The notes under the pieces: generated by a model
Database searches by the model: none
What the model was told of the DNA's origin: nothing
Seen by the model: only the letters and a program-made list of their open reading frames with translations
Position numbers and translations under genes: made by a program
Shown: one piece after another, positions 54,918 through 64,000 of the stretch
Layout: each line of letters starts with the position of its first letter
How positions within the stretch are numbered: position 1 is the stretch's first letter
Source of the DNA: Favolaschia claudopus
Lineage: Eukaryota; Basidiomycota; Agaricomycetes; Agaricales; Mycenaceae
Reading direction: 5' to 3'
Assembly (NCBI GenBank): GCA_037176885.1
Contig: JAWWNJ010000129.1
Span: 186,001-250,000, forward strand
Length of the DNA: 64,000 nucleotides

Positions 54918-56950
54918 ATGGCTTCCAGTCTGGATATTCGCCGCACCTATATGAACCCCGAGTGGGCTGCTGATCTTGTTACAATGAGGACACAGCTGGA
55001 TGTGAGTATTTTGTCGCGAGCGGAGCGGCGAGTTGCGTGGACTCAACTTAGTGGTTGTGTTATAGTGCAAGGAATCCGAGAATCAAGCTTTGAGACTGTG
55101 GGTGCAAGCGTTTTTTTTTCTCTTCAAGTGGCGAATATGATCTCGTTTTGGGTTTAGGGAAGTTCATACTTTACGCGCGCATATGCAGATGTACAAAGAC
55201 TCTATTGCGCGGCTTTCAGCCCCACGTCAAATGCAGGTCAATACCGGCAGCGGCCAACTGCTCTCTGGGGCTACTCAGGAAGAATGGGAAAATATGCAGA
55301 ACGAATTGAAAACTGTCAAGGCACAATTAGAACGCCAGGTGAGCGATTACTATGCTTGTAACTTGACCTGCAACTCAAACTAACGCAGACGGCCATCTGT
55401 GAATTTCTATGGAGCAATCGTGTAAGTATATATTCTGTCATTGTACGAATTGTTCGACTTATTCTCTGCAGACCTCCAGCGTAGCTCAGAGTCAGCCTCA
55501 AGCTGGTCCTTCCTCCGGGGCGCCCCAGGTGAAGCATTAATGTATTGATACAAGGTCGTATAACAGTCTCACCTATTACACAGACAAAACCAACCCCGCA
55601 TACGAATTGTTCGACTTATTATCTGCCGACCTCCAGTGTAGCTCAGAGTCAGCCTCATGCCGGGCCTTCCTCTTTCGCGCCGCAGGTACTTACATCATTG
55701 ATGCATTGGTACAAGGTCGTATAGCAGTCTCACCTTCGCCCTTGATTACACAGATATCACCGAACTCGCAGCCGCTTCCAAATGAAACAGTGAAACCAGA
55801 GCTTACTTTGTTATCTGCCGGTCCACCGACCTTGCCGCATCCAAGTCATCAACCGTCTAGACCAAGAGACCCGGCATCGAGTAGCCCGAATGTAGCAGGT
55901 CCCTCTGCGAACCTCCCTTTGTCCGCGTCAAGAGACCAGGAATCGGGGAGCCCAAATGTAGCAGGTTGTCAGTCTGCGATTCTTCCTTTGTCCGCGTCAA
56001 CTTCGGTGCCCAGTAATATTATAATGCCTCAGTATGCAAAGCCCGTCGCGACAAAAGAAGCACCCAAAACAGAAGACGAAGACGATCTCTTTGTTGTCCA
56101 GTCTTCGCAACCATCGTATCTCAGCCCTCTTCCTGAGGCTCGCCGCACAGAACTTGACGGCTTTCCCGAGTTCGTGCCAGAAGCAGACGACGTGTCTTCT
56201 GTTTTTTCTCGTGCCCATTTATCGGCCGTTTTGGGAGGAAATACTCAGTCCCTCATTGTAACGTACATGACTTTTCTCTGTCATACGTGCATGAATTTAT
56301 CATTGACAGAATCGGCGCTTCACAAAAGCCGCTAGCAAGGGAACGCAACGTCACAAAATTCCTGTGTCCCAATCTGAGCCAGAATCCTTGGTGTCCGCGT
56401 TCCGCTGGCACGCATGGTTACATGTTCGTTGGACTAACCACCGAAAACGAAACATTTCTAGAGCCAGAGCAGCTCAATCTGTTTCTCTCGGCTCCAGGTC
56501 GGGGTAAAGGGCCACTGGAGGTAACCTACCTTGGTATCTACGAGGTTGCTCGGGTCCAAGCACTCACCGCCGAGGAGTGGTGTACATTGTCAGAGACTGT
56601 GAGCTTCCTTCTGTCCCTCAATATGAGCCAATTCATATGGTACCTCTGTTCAGGTCCGAAAAAACTATGTGGAGACCACAGCAAGTCGGGGAAATAGTAA
56701 AGGCAAGAAACAAAAGAATTCAACTCCCGAATCATCAACCAAGAAGGTCTGCTCAGCAAAGGAGATGGGTTCCGAATATAGCCAGGGACTGCGCCATGTC
56801 CCGTGTGTTCGTTTGAGATGTGTCGGCTTCGACGAAGCGCTCTATGCAGGCCTTGTCGGTGCGAGTAGGGGCAATCATAAACGGAGCCTTGGCTCGACGG
56901 ACTCTGATCGAAGTCCAAAACGCCATCGAGGGGAAGAAACATCGCTTTGA
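54918..56950 (+). CDS. Agaricomycete protein with C-terminal domain of unknown function (DUF6697-like)
   Basis: Exons join from MASSLDIRRTYMNPEWAADL through a coiled coil (REVHTLRAHMQMYKDSIARL, MQNELKTVKAQLERQ) to TAICEFLWSNR. A Ser/Pro-rich middle then contains two copies of TSSVAQSQPxAGPSS and two of SPNVAG-LPLSAS. The C-terminal domain starts near LPEARRTELDGFPEFVPE. It reads ERNVTKFLCPNLSQNPWCPR, HGYMFVGLTTENETFLEPEQ, VTYLGIYEVARVQALTAEEW and LRHVPCVRLRCVGFDEALYA, ending RHRGEETSL. This resembles a domain of unknown function common in Rhizoctonia-like fungi (I believe DUF6697). The duplicated middle arose from a tandem genomic duplication at 55444-55753. Confidence 0.6.
55444..55753 (+). 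repeat. Tandem duplication of an intron-exon-intron unit
   Basis: Copy 1 (55444-55600) and copy 2 (55601-55753) share the order: TACGAATTGTTCGACTTATT, a CTGCxG acceptor region, the TSSVAQSQP exon, then a TGATxCAxTGxTACAAGGTCGTATA intron ending in ATTACACAG. In copy 1 the acceptor is CTGCAG. In copy 2 it is CTGCCG, so the AG is lost. There the upstream intron tail is read as codons. Confidence 0.8.
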
Positions 56951-57114
56951 AAAATATTCAGACTGCAATCCCAATGCTGCCGCGCCAGAATGATCTTGAC
57001 ACACACTGTACCGTTGTATTTCTACTTTGAGGCTGCTACTACCATTTTCAAATTCTACGACAATTTCCTAATCGAGCTGCGATGATCGGCGTTTTGCACT
57101 TCTAATCACTACCA

Positions 57115-58556
57115 ATGCCTGCTCGTGTTCTCAACAATCCATTGAATAATCCAGGTTCGCGCTTGTGCCCCTCCGGCGAAGTCTTGTCGAATCCAAAGTA
57201 GAACGACCTTACCTGGCCATTGGGCTGGAAGGTTCCGCAAACAAATTTGGGGCGGGTGTGATCAAGCACCTCGAAGACGGTTCTACTTCTATACTATCAA
57301 ACATCCGACATACCTACATTACACCACCTGGAGAGGGATTCCAGCCTCGAGATACCGCGCTCCACCACCGCGAATGGGCTCTCAAAGTGATCAACGAATG
57401 TCTAGTCAAGGCTAACATCTCGATGCATGATGTGGGCTGCATCTGCTTCACGAAAGGTAGGATTACTTGCCGGTATTCCAGGTCGCTTTCAAGACAACTT
57501 TCAAGGTCCCGGAATGGGTGCCCCTCTGCAATCCGTGGCCTTGATCGCGCGAACTCTGTCGCTTTTATTCAACAAACCTCTAATAGGCGTGAATCACTGT
57601 GTCGGCCGTACGTCTCTCAGATGCATTAAGGCACAGGACTTTCATTCTAGCCGCCAGATATCGAAATGGGCCGCGAAGTTACTGGCGCACTCAATCCCGT
57701 CGTTTTATACGTTTCTGGTGGTAACACTCAAGTGATTGCTTACTCACGACAATGCTACCGAATATTTGGCGAGACGCTCGACATCGCCGTTGGGAACTGT
57801 CTCGACCGCTTTGCACGAGTCATCGACTTGAGCAACGATCCAGCACCTGGATATAATATCGAGCAAGAAGCGAAGAAGTAGTCCAATTCTTCTACTGATC
57901 CCTCCTGTTCTTAAAGCATTTCAGAGGGAAACGCTTGCTTTCGCTCCCATATGCAACCAAGGGCATGGATGTGAGCTTCTCCGGGATTTTGACGGCGATT
58001 GAAGCGTACACTTTTGACAAACGGTTCCGCGCGGACGGACGGCCTCGAAATTCGGAAGATCAAGACATCATAACACCTGCCGATCTGTGTTTCTCGCTGC
58101 AAGAAACGATATACGCTATGCTCGTCGAGATTACAGAGCGAGCGATGGCTCACATCGGAAGCAAGGAAATTCTCATCGTTGGGGGTGTCGGCTGTGAGTA
58201 TGTTCGCCACGATAATTGCTTTCCTCGTAAATGATTTTGTTAGGCAACGAGCGGCTACAAGACATGATGCGGATAATGGCAGAGGAGCGTGAAGGGAAAG
58301 TCTTTGCAATGGATGAGAGGTGGTGCCAGAACACTCGACCTGCTAGTGATGACTGACTGCGCTCGAAGTTTTTGCATCGACAACGGAATCATGATTGCAC
58401 AAGCTGGGCTCTTGAGCTTTAGGATGGGCTTTGAAACACCGTTGTCGAAAAGTAGTACAACCCAACGGCAAGTCGATGGCTTTCCATGATTCCACATCAC
58501 TAATGGCAATGGGTAGGTTCCGGACGGACGAAGTCCATGTCTCGTGGAGAGCATGA
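57115..58556 (+). CDS. KAE1: tRNA N6-threonylcarbamoyladenosine synthase subunit KAE1
   Basis: [13 protein letters not shown] is spliced to [20 protein letters not shown], then [40 protein letters not shown] and [19 protein letters not shown]. The HCVGH is the metal-binding H-x3-H motif. Next come [94 protein letters not shown] and [16 protein letters not shown] at the C-terminus. This is the full KAE1/OSGEP fold, about 350 residues, the catalytic subunit of the cytosolic KEOPS complex. The final intron (58468-58516) uses a GC donor. The GT alternative destroys the conserved TDEVHVSWR tail. At the preceding junction the codon is AGT, so DERFC of the family reads DESFC. Confidence 0.9.
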
Positions 58557-58615
58557 TTTAACAGATCTAATGAATTCTAATGTAAGATCTATGTATACCA
58601 AACTCTGCCCAGACT

Positions 58616-59689
58616 CTATGTATCTTTCACAACTGTAGCGGAAACCACCTTCCACCCCTCTGGGTCCTCGACTTTCAATCTCTCGCTCAGCTTGTTGTAT
58701 TGATTCCACCACCAGCCGTTAACTTCCACAAATTCTCTGGAATCTTCCAGCCTGACATGCCACGGTTTGTCGGCTAAGATGTAATGTACACAGCGAGCCA
58801 ATTTATCATCCCACAGCGGAGAGTGGATATTGCGAAGGGTTCTGAGTGCATTGTAATACCACGGAAGCGCGTCCCACTTTCCAGCGAAATATGCAGTCAA
58901 CAGGTCTTGATCGGGGAACCTCCACTCAGTGATACGCTCGTCGGTGGCGAGAAAGTGATAAAGGCTGTTCGCTAGCTCAAGGGAGGGTTCGAGCACCACT
59001 GTCCCGGAATTGAGCTGCCCATACGGACGTGGTTTGTCAGTTGGTGCGGGCGGTGTGTGAGTTGGGCTCAAAACAGCGGTATGAGCGCAGTTTTCGGGCA
59101 CCCTTATCACTCGTGAGCGGTGTGATTGGAGAACAAGAGGCGAACGACAATTCACCAGTCCGATGGATAGTCCGGAATCTTTCGAGGATTACACGCACAG
59201 ACGTGAACAGCTGCGATTCCACCAGGAGGAAGCGTGCGGGTCATCAAGTCGTCCATGTTTCCTTTAACAACCATATCGGAGTCGAGCAGAACCACTCGCT
59301 GGTCAAGAAAGTTGAACATTTGTTACAAGAAGACGAGACTGCACGCATACGTCGTATTCTGTGAGTTCAAAGGCTCTGCTGTCATCAGTTTGCGGATCGA
59401 GGCAAAACCAATTGGGTATATTTTACCGCAGCTTTGTCCAGGTGTCGCCGAAACGCTGATCAGCCTTAGATACAGTATGGGTGCCTTCCGTGGGCAACAA
59501 GGACTGTATTTCTCTCATCGTGATCCCGCATTTCATGAGAACATCTCGTGCATCTTGAGAAAGATCTGGGGTGACCATTACAACAAGAGGGTACTTGGAC
59601 CCGGCTGCTTTGAGCCCATAATCGAGAACGAGCGTGCCAGAGATGTACGAGACTTTAGTGAGCAGAGTAACATATGCACAGTTTGGCAT
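58616..59689 (-). CDS. GT8 glycosyltransferase (glycogenin-like)
   Basis: The start MPNCAYVTLLTKVSYISGTL is followed by VLDYGLKAAGSKYPLVVMVT, RVVLLDSDMVVKGNMDDLM (the D-S-D form of the DxD metal site) and PPGGIAAVHVCACNPRKIPD. Then come PYGQLNSGTVVLEPSLELAN, RFPDQDLLTAYFAGKWDALP and YNALRTLRNIHSPLWDDKLA, ending with VHYILADKPWHVR. It has about 300 residues and three introns. GT8 enzymes transfer glucose or galactose from UDP-sugars with retention. This short intracellular form resembles fungal glycogenin-like/galactinol synthase-like proteins. It lacks the long C-terminal extension of true glycogenin, so self-glucosylation is not assured. Confidence 0.8.
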
Positions 59690-60051
59690 GGCGGAGCGAG
59701 CAAGAGGTCAATCCCGGATCCGATAAGACAGGCGTCATGTTGGCTTATTGTTGCAGGAACTTCAGGTTAACTTTCGACGCCGTCGGTTTCGGACGAGGGA
59801 CAAGCAATTTGTAGGACGATGTTGGCGAAGCAAGTTCAAAAACGTTACGAAAGCGGTCACTCAAAATCATCCCGCCAACCATATAGTCAATGCACCGTCT
59901 CATAGCACTACGCAATGATGCATATACCAGCATGTACGATACGTGTCGAACGGAGCGAAAGCCCGACTGGAGGATGCGGAGGGGAATGCAGTGGATTCAT
60001 GCGCATGGGCCAATAAGTACATGAGTATGAGAAAAGCAGAGTGAAAACTCG
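59690..60051. other. Intergenic: GT8 promoter and RPS28 3' flank
   Basis: Both neighbours are on the minus strand. A minus-strand frame of about 62 codons (59745-59933) has no recognisable features. No RNA gene or repeat is visible. Confidence 0.4.
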
Positions 60052-60433
60052 TCAACGCAGCCGACTGAGGACTAGCAGTCAGAGTCCGGACAGATCGCCG
60101 AGGTATAGAAATACGCACCGCGCCTCACGCTCGCTCTCTAGCAGAGCAAGGATGTCTTTTTCACGGACCGGTCCCTTCACGTTCCGGATAATTGTACGGG
60201 TGGTGTCGTCCATGAATTCGACGCGGACTTGAGTAACACCTCCCCGGGATCCTGTCCTCCCTAGGACCTGTAGAAAACGAACGAGCAGCGAGATTCAGTT
60301 CCCCAGAAATTTGTCAAGAAGGCAGGAAGAAAGACCTTGATGACGGTAGCGAGTTTTACGGGGGCTTTGGAAGAATCCTGCGGCGTGAATGAGTTTAGGC
60401 TGCTAAGAGAGATGAGGTGTGCGAGCGTACCAT
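60052..60433 (-). CDS. RPS28: 40S ribosomal protein S28
   Basis: Exon 1 supplies only the ATG. Exon 2 reads [14 protein letters not shown], and exon 3 reads [40 protein letters not shown] and [10 protein letters not shown]. The last exon adds R-L-R and the stop. The 68-residue product is the normal eS28 length with the invariant ESEREARRLR end. The protein sits at the 40S mRNA exit region near the head. Four exons for 68 residues is a high intron load. Confidence 0.93.
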
Positions 60434-60655
60434 TTTGAGGGAGGACGGTGTCGAAGAAAACGAACTTTTCGCGCGGTAAGTGGCTGTGACTGTACAACAG
60501 GTGATTCGCGTGCCATGTTTGTAATTTGGCCCAATTGGGAAGGCTAGCCCCTATTGCAGTTGAAAGCAAATTTTCAATTGTGGGTCTACTTGTATCGATA
60601 CAATGATTATGAACATCCATACACTAAACTTGTGTTTCTCAGAACCTAATATACT

Positions 60656-62135
60656 CTATGGCTGCTGTGCTGAGGTCGTCGATTCTTGGTTGACAAGGAA
60701 TTTTTGAGCCCGTTTTTCTGCGCCTTTGCCACGCAACACATTCTCGATATAGTACTCTCCGGCCTAGAAGCGCTTGAGTATGATTCGAGAGCAATTAGAT
60801 CAAACGCACCTTATAGCTACTGCGGACCAGGGGGCCGCTAGCCACATATAAGAATCCAAGATCGTCCGCGATTTTCTTCCAATTGTCGAATTCGGCCGGT
60901 TCCACATACCGCTCGACCTTCATATGGCGCTTGGTCGGCCGCATATATTGACCGAAAGTAACCACATCGACCTCGACCTTGCGAAGTTCTGTGAAATGTG
61001 AGAAACAAAAGAGCCAGATGCTTCGCTCAATTCATTACCTTTGAGGGCGGCCAAAATCTGTTCCTCTGTCTCACCGAGTCCAAGCATTATACTCGTCTTG
61101 GTTACCCGCACACCTTGGCTCTTTGCGTGCTCGAGGACTTGCAGACTTGTTCGGAAGCTCGCCCGGCGATCTCGGACGTACGGTGTTAGCTCCTCCGAGG
61201 TCTCAATGTTATGCGCATACACATCGAGGCCAGAGTTAGCGACGACAGCGACGTCCTTGAGGGAACCCTTGAAATCGCCGGTCAGAGCCTCTACAAGAAT
61301 GTGTGGCGCTCTGAGTAGTTTGACTCAGATGTGAGGATCATTTCGGAGAATGGAACGCACTTACTTTTGCTTTATCTTTCTGATTGTTTCAGCAAAATGG
61401 TGAGAGCCTCCGTCTACCAGGTCTGTATGGCGATTTAGTTTTGGTACGGAAAACATATCGCCAGGAAATCATACCATCCCGGTCGACAGTGGTGAGGACA
61501 ATGTATCCCAAACCCCAGCGACTGATAGCCTCCGCTGTATTTTCGGGTTCGTGTGGATCGAGCGGAGGGGGTGCACGCGATGTCTTTACGGAGCAAAACC
61601 TGCAACCACGGGTGCATGTGTCGCCCATCAACTGTTGACTTGTGCATTAGCATACCATGAACAAAGTCAGTGTAATAGAATTAGCACCATGATTGTTGCA
61701 GTGGCAGCACTGCGACCCTCAGCCTCAGTGGCGCCAGGTTTACCTCCCCAGCAGTCCCCGATATTCGGACACCGTGCCTCCTCGCATACAGTGTGGAGGC
61801 CCAAACCACGGAGGTCTTTCTTAATCTTACTAAATGATTCACCGGAAGGGATGGCGGTTTTGAGGAAGGAGGGAAGACGGGGACTGGAAGAACTATGAGG
61901 AAAGTGAGAGAACAATGGAGGATTCATATACGGACCCCCTGGGATTCCCGAGAACTATTCGGTCTGGCTGAGCATCTCCAGAAATAAAGTCGTCGAGAGA
62001 AGGGCCGGCTGCTAAAGCGTCCTTAAATTGAGGCTTTGCGGCAGTTACTGTGGTAGGTGTTGCAGTTGCGAAGAAACGAGCGCTCGAGGATATTCGTTTA
62101 GTTGCTCGCAACGCTGAGCAGGTCGCCCGAGACAT
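60656..62135 (-). CDS. LIP5: Mitochondrial lipoyl synthase
   Basis: A targeting leader ([20 protein letters not shown]) is followed by [20 protein letters not shown] and [20 protein letters not shown]. The auxiliary iron-sulfur cluster motif is [17 protein letters not shown] (C-x4-C-x5-C). The radical-SAM motif is [20 protein letters not shown] (C-x3-C-x2-C). Then come [55 protein letters not shown] and [20 protein letters not shown], with [20 protein letters not shown] at the C-terminus, where the R-S-S-Y serine ligand is present. It has about 390 residues. The enzyme inserts sulfur into octanoyl chains on E2 and H proteins in the mitochondrion; the E2 gene is nearby. Confidence 0.93.
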
Positions 62136-62891
62136 GGTAGGAGAAGCGGAGAGCCGTTGGTTGGCCGATCTGTACTTCCTTTTTGAACCGTTCGGATCAA
62201 ACAAGCTCTGACCAATCAACCGCCTCTCTTTCCGCACTCCTGACATTCCGCCGCAACGTGCCAACCGAATAAGGGAATTTGATGGCGGCAAAATATTCGG
62301 CGATCAAATGCTTTTGACTGTGGATCAATGTGAGCTGCTGGGGGTCTTGGGGGCGTGATGTCGTGCTGAAAAAAAGGGGTCAGCCAGTTGCTGTGTAGTA
62401 TAGAGGTTTGAAGGCAGAGACAGGGTATTGACTTGCTGAGGTTATGAGTTCAATTCTTTCTCTTTGCATTTTTTTGCTTCCGTTATATTATGACTGCCGA
62501 AGGCCCAAAAAGGCATTGGTTAGGTGGTTAGGGTTGCTCCCAATTCTATGACTGCCGAAGGCCAAAAAAATACTGGGTTAGGTACCTGGTTAGGGTTAAG
62601 GTTTGGGTTAGTGGTTAGGGTTCGGGGGGGTGTGGGGGTGAGGAACAGAAGGATTCGCGCGAACGAGGCTTTAGAGTGCCAACCTGAGCGGCCCCGGCTT
62701 GGGGGACCCCCCGAGCGGAGCGAGGGAGGGGAGGGGCCGCGAATGGTTGGTCCCCTTCGCGCAAATGAAGGACTAGGATTTGGCGGGTGCCGAGTCTCGC
62801 CGAAGTGATTTGCCATCAACACAGCCCGCATCAAATTATCATATTGGGCGCGCACGTTGCGGCGGAATGCGCACAAGTCTCTTTCCGAACC
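62136..62891. other. Intergenic with repetitive GC-rich block
   Basis: Begins as the promoter of the lipoyl synthase gene. From 62340 the composition changes: a T-rich run (62463-62478), the TTAGGG-like repeat, G-runs at 62622-62640, and a GC-rich stretch at 62690-62760 with short self-similar motifs such as GAGCGGAGCGAGG. Open frames here have biased, low-complexity translations and are not credible genes. It ends at the CMC1 start. Confidence 0.5.
62489..62622 (+). repeat. Short tandem repeat with degenerate telomere-like TTAGGG units
   Basis: Two copies of about 58 bp (from 62489 and from 62547) each start TATGACTGCCGAAGGCC and contain GGTTAGGT and GGTTAGGGTT. The second runs into AAGGTTTGGGTTAGTGGTTAGGGTTCGG. 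TTAGGG is the telomere unit of most filamentous fungi. Here it is scattered and imperfect, inside a gene-dense region. Confidence 0.6.
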
Positions 62892-63327
62892 ATGGACGCG
62901 CTGTCGCGTCGAGAGGAAGGTAATATTGCGGGCATTTTTTGGAGCTGATACTTACTTGATTAGAGAATCTCCTCAAAATAACCAAGGAACGCGCCGTGAA
63001 AGAATGCCATGATGTAGTGAAAGGTCAGCCAGTCAAACAGTCCCGAAGAGAGGATCCCCCAGTCGAAACTCCGCCGACATAGATTTCGCCGACTGCGCTT
63101 CTGGACGTACGGTGTCAGTTGCATGGGCTTGTCGTGGACAACTTCACAAAATGCAGGAGTGTATATTATTATAGTGCGTTTTGGGTGTCCCTACTTGGCA
63201 AGAACCTGCGTCGCTCATGATTTTCAGCACAGGGACGGAACCTTATGAGCGAGTGCGCACTGAGTATCTGCGACTCCGAGCCGAACAACGAGCTGCAAAA
63301 TTAAAAGAAACAAATACCGCATCTTAA
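62892..63327 (+). CDS. CMC1: COX assembly mitochondrial protein CMC1 (twin CX9C)
   Basis: MDALSRREEENLLKITKERA, VKECHDVVK, then DFADCASGRTVSVAWACRGQ and LHKMQEC. The first three cysteines fit C-x9-C (CHDVVKDFADC) and the start of the second pair (CRGQLHKMQEC). The last exon reads TEPYERVRTEYLRLRAEQRA then AKLKETNTAS. The order and length (about 85 residues) match CMC1, an intermembrane-space protein for cytochrome c oxidase assembly and COX1 stabilisation. The splice into the last exon is unclear. The codon for the fourth cysteine overlaps the only GT donors, and both in-frame GT-AG solutions remove it. Confidence 0.75.
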
Positions 63328-63443
63328 TTGCGTGGGGCTCATTCAGATGGTAAGAGGATCCGTATTCCATAATGTAAATTAACGGTATTCGAACGATAGT
63401 ACAATTGCACCGCAAAGTTGCGGTGCAGGTATCACTCTTGTGC

Positions 63444-64000
63444 TTAATTCTTTGCGCCCACTGCGTGCCAATGTTTGTCGAGGGCCATCAACGAAGAGAT
63501 TACACTGGAAGGAAGGAATAAGTCATGGGAGGGTAGGTGCGGAATGAGACGAACCCAAATATGCCGACAACGCCGTCGTTCATGTTGCTGAGACCGAGGG
63601 CGGTCGCAGGAATCCATAGATCCAAGAAGTCAATGATACATTGGTGGCGAACGACCGCCCGAGTCCTGCAAAGGGGTTGAGGGAATGAATGGTTATGTGA
63701 GTTGGTCCACTAACGCAGCGATGACGCGAAGTTTGGCTTCGCGCTCAGCCTCTGTGCTGAGATCTTTCTCCTTATGTTTCTGGGCGTGCAGCTGTTTCGC
63801 CTCGCGTCTCAACCTCGCAGTCTATCGGCGTTGGCTCAGCGCTAAGGCCCAGAAGATTGCGACGCGTCTCACCTTGACTGCAGTGTGGGCCATGCTGATG
63901 AGAATTCCAGCTAGCCACGACCTGTTGGCCACCCTGGAAATCTTTGAGGCGGTCTCAGGGTTGAAGGTTATAAATTTGATAGAATGAGCCTGTAGACGGT
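63444..64000 (-). CDS. PEX11: Peroxisomal membrane protein PEX11, 5' part outside the window
   Basis: Partial gene: the N-terminus lies beyond 64000. Visible exons read ETASKISRVANRSWLAGILI, SMAHTAVK, TARLRREAKQLHAQKHKEKD, LWIPATALGLSNMNDGVVGI and FG, then VISSLMALDKHWHAVGAKN with the stop. The R-S-W-L-A-G-I-L and I-P-A-T-x-x-G-L-x-N-x-N-D-G-V-V-G motifs are typical of PEX11, which drives elongation and division of peroxisomes. Introns of 40-55 nt separate the pieces. It is convergent with CMC1 (116 bp). Confidence 0.8.

Noticed and set aside
62440..62460. Possible tRNA or tRNA-derived SINE (B-box-like GAGTTCAATTC)
   Set aside because: The upstream A box is poor and the T-arm does not pair, so there is no cloverleaf.
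62520..62876. Open frames in the G-rich repeat block
   Set aside because: Translations are low-complexity products of the repeat and GC-rich sequence, without splice signals or family features.

Overview
The window is nuclear DNA from a filamentous basidiomycete (Agaricomycetes). The evidence is dense gene packing on both strands, coding regions cut by many 45-65 nt introns, and families such as HapX, the Zn2Cys6/fungal-trans factor, GH5_7 mannanase, SRF1, NudE and PEX11. I favour the Rhizoctonia/Ceratobasidiaceae side of the Agaricomycetes, but only from general resemblance. Gene models were built by hand from the sequence, choosing splice sites so that conserved motifs stay in frame. Outer coordinates are start to stop codon and include introns.

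Layout, left to right. 0.6-3.4 kb: a ~100-residue unknown protein and a secreted GH5 beta-mannanase. 3.7-11.2 kb: IPI1 (60S assembly), eIF3h, and a Zn2Cys6 transcription factor with a 5-nt microexon. 11.5-18.9 kb: a large single-pass membrane protein of unknown function, a Rac-type GTPase carrying a one-base deletion in switch I, a C2H2 finger protein, and a DUF423/TMEM256 protein. 19-32 kb: SPB1, SLS1, eIF3b, HapX and a mitochondrial PPR protein. 33.0-36.2 kb: a pogo-like DNA transposon with identical 337-bp terminal inverted repeats, a TA target duplication, an internally deleted transposase and a second, intact three-exon gene on the opposite strand. 36.6-54.7 kb: an adenylate-forming enzyme, XRCC2, a coiled-coil protein, SLX9, an SLC35F-type transporter, SRF1, a NIP30/FAM192A protein, ESS2, NudE, CSL4 and the pyruvate dehydrogenase E2. 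54.9-64 kb: an unknown protein with an internally duplicated exon-intron unit, KAE1, a GT8 glycosyltransferase, RPS28, lipoyl synthase, a short degenerate TTAGGG-like repeat block, CMC1, and PEX11 cut by the window edge.

Most genes are single-copy housekeeping genes. Ribosome production and translation are well represented (IPI1, SPB1, SLX9, CSL4, RPS28, eIF3b, eIF3h, KAE1), as are mitochondrial functions (SLS1, PPR, E2, lipoyl synthase, CMC1). Lipoyl synthase makes the cofactor that the E2 protein carries. Several divergent pairs start within about 85-115 bp of each other and probably share promoters.

The main unusual points are the two-gene transposon, the exonised intron in the duplicated gene, five GC-AG introns placed by protein conservation, two microexons, a consensus iron-regulator GATA site upstream of hapX, and the Rac frameshift.
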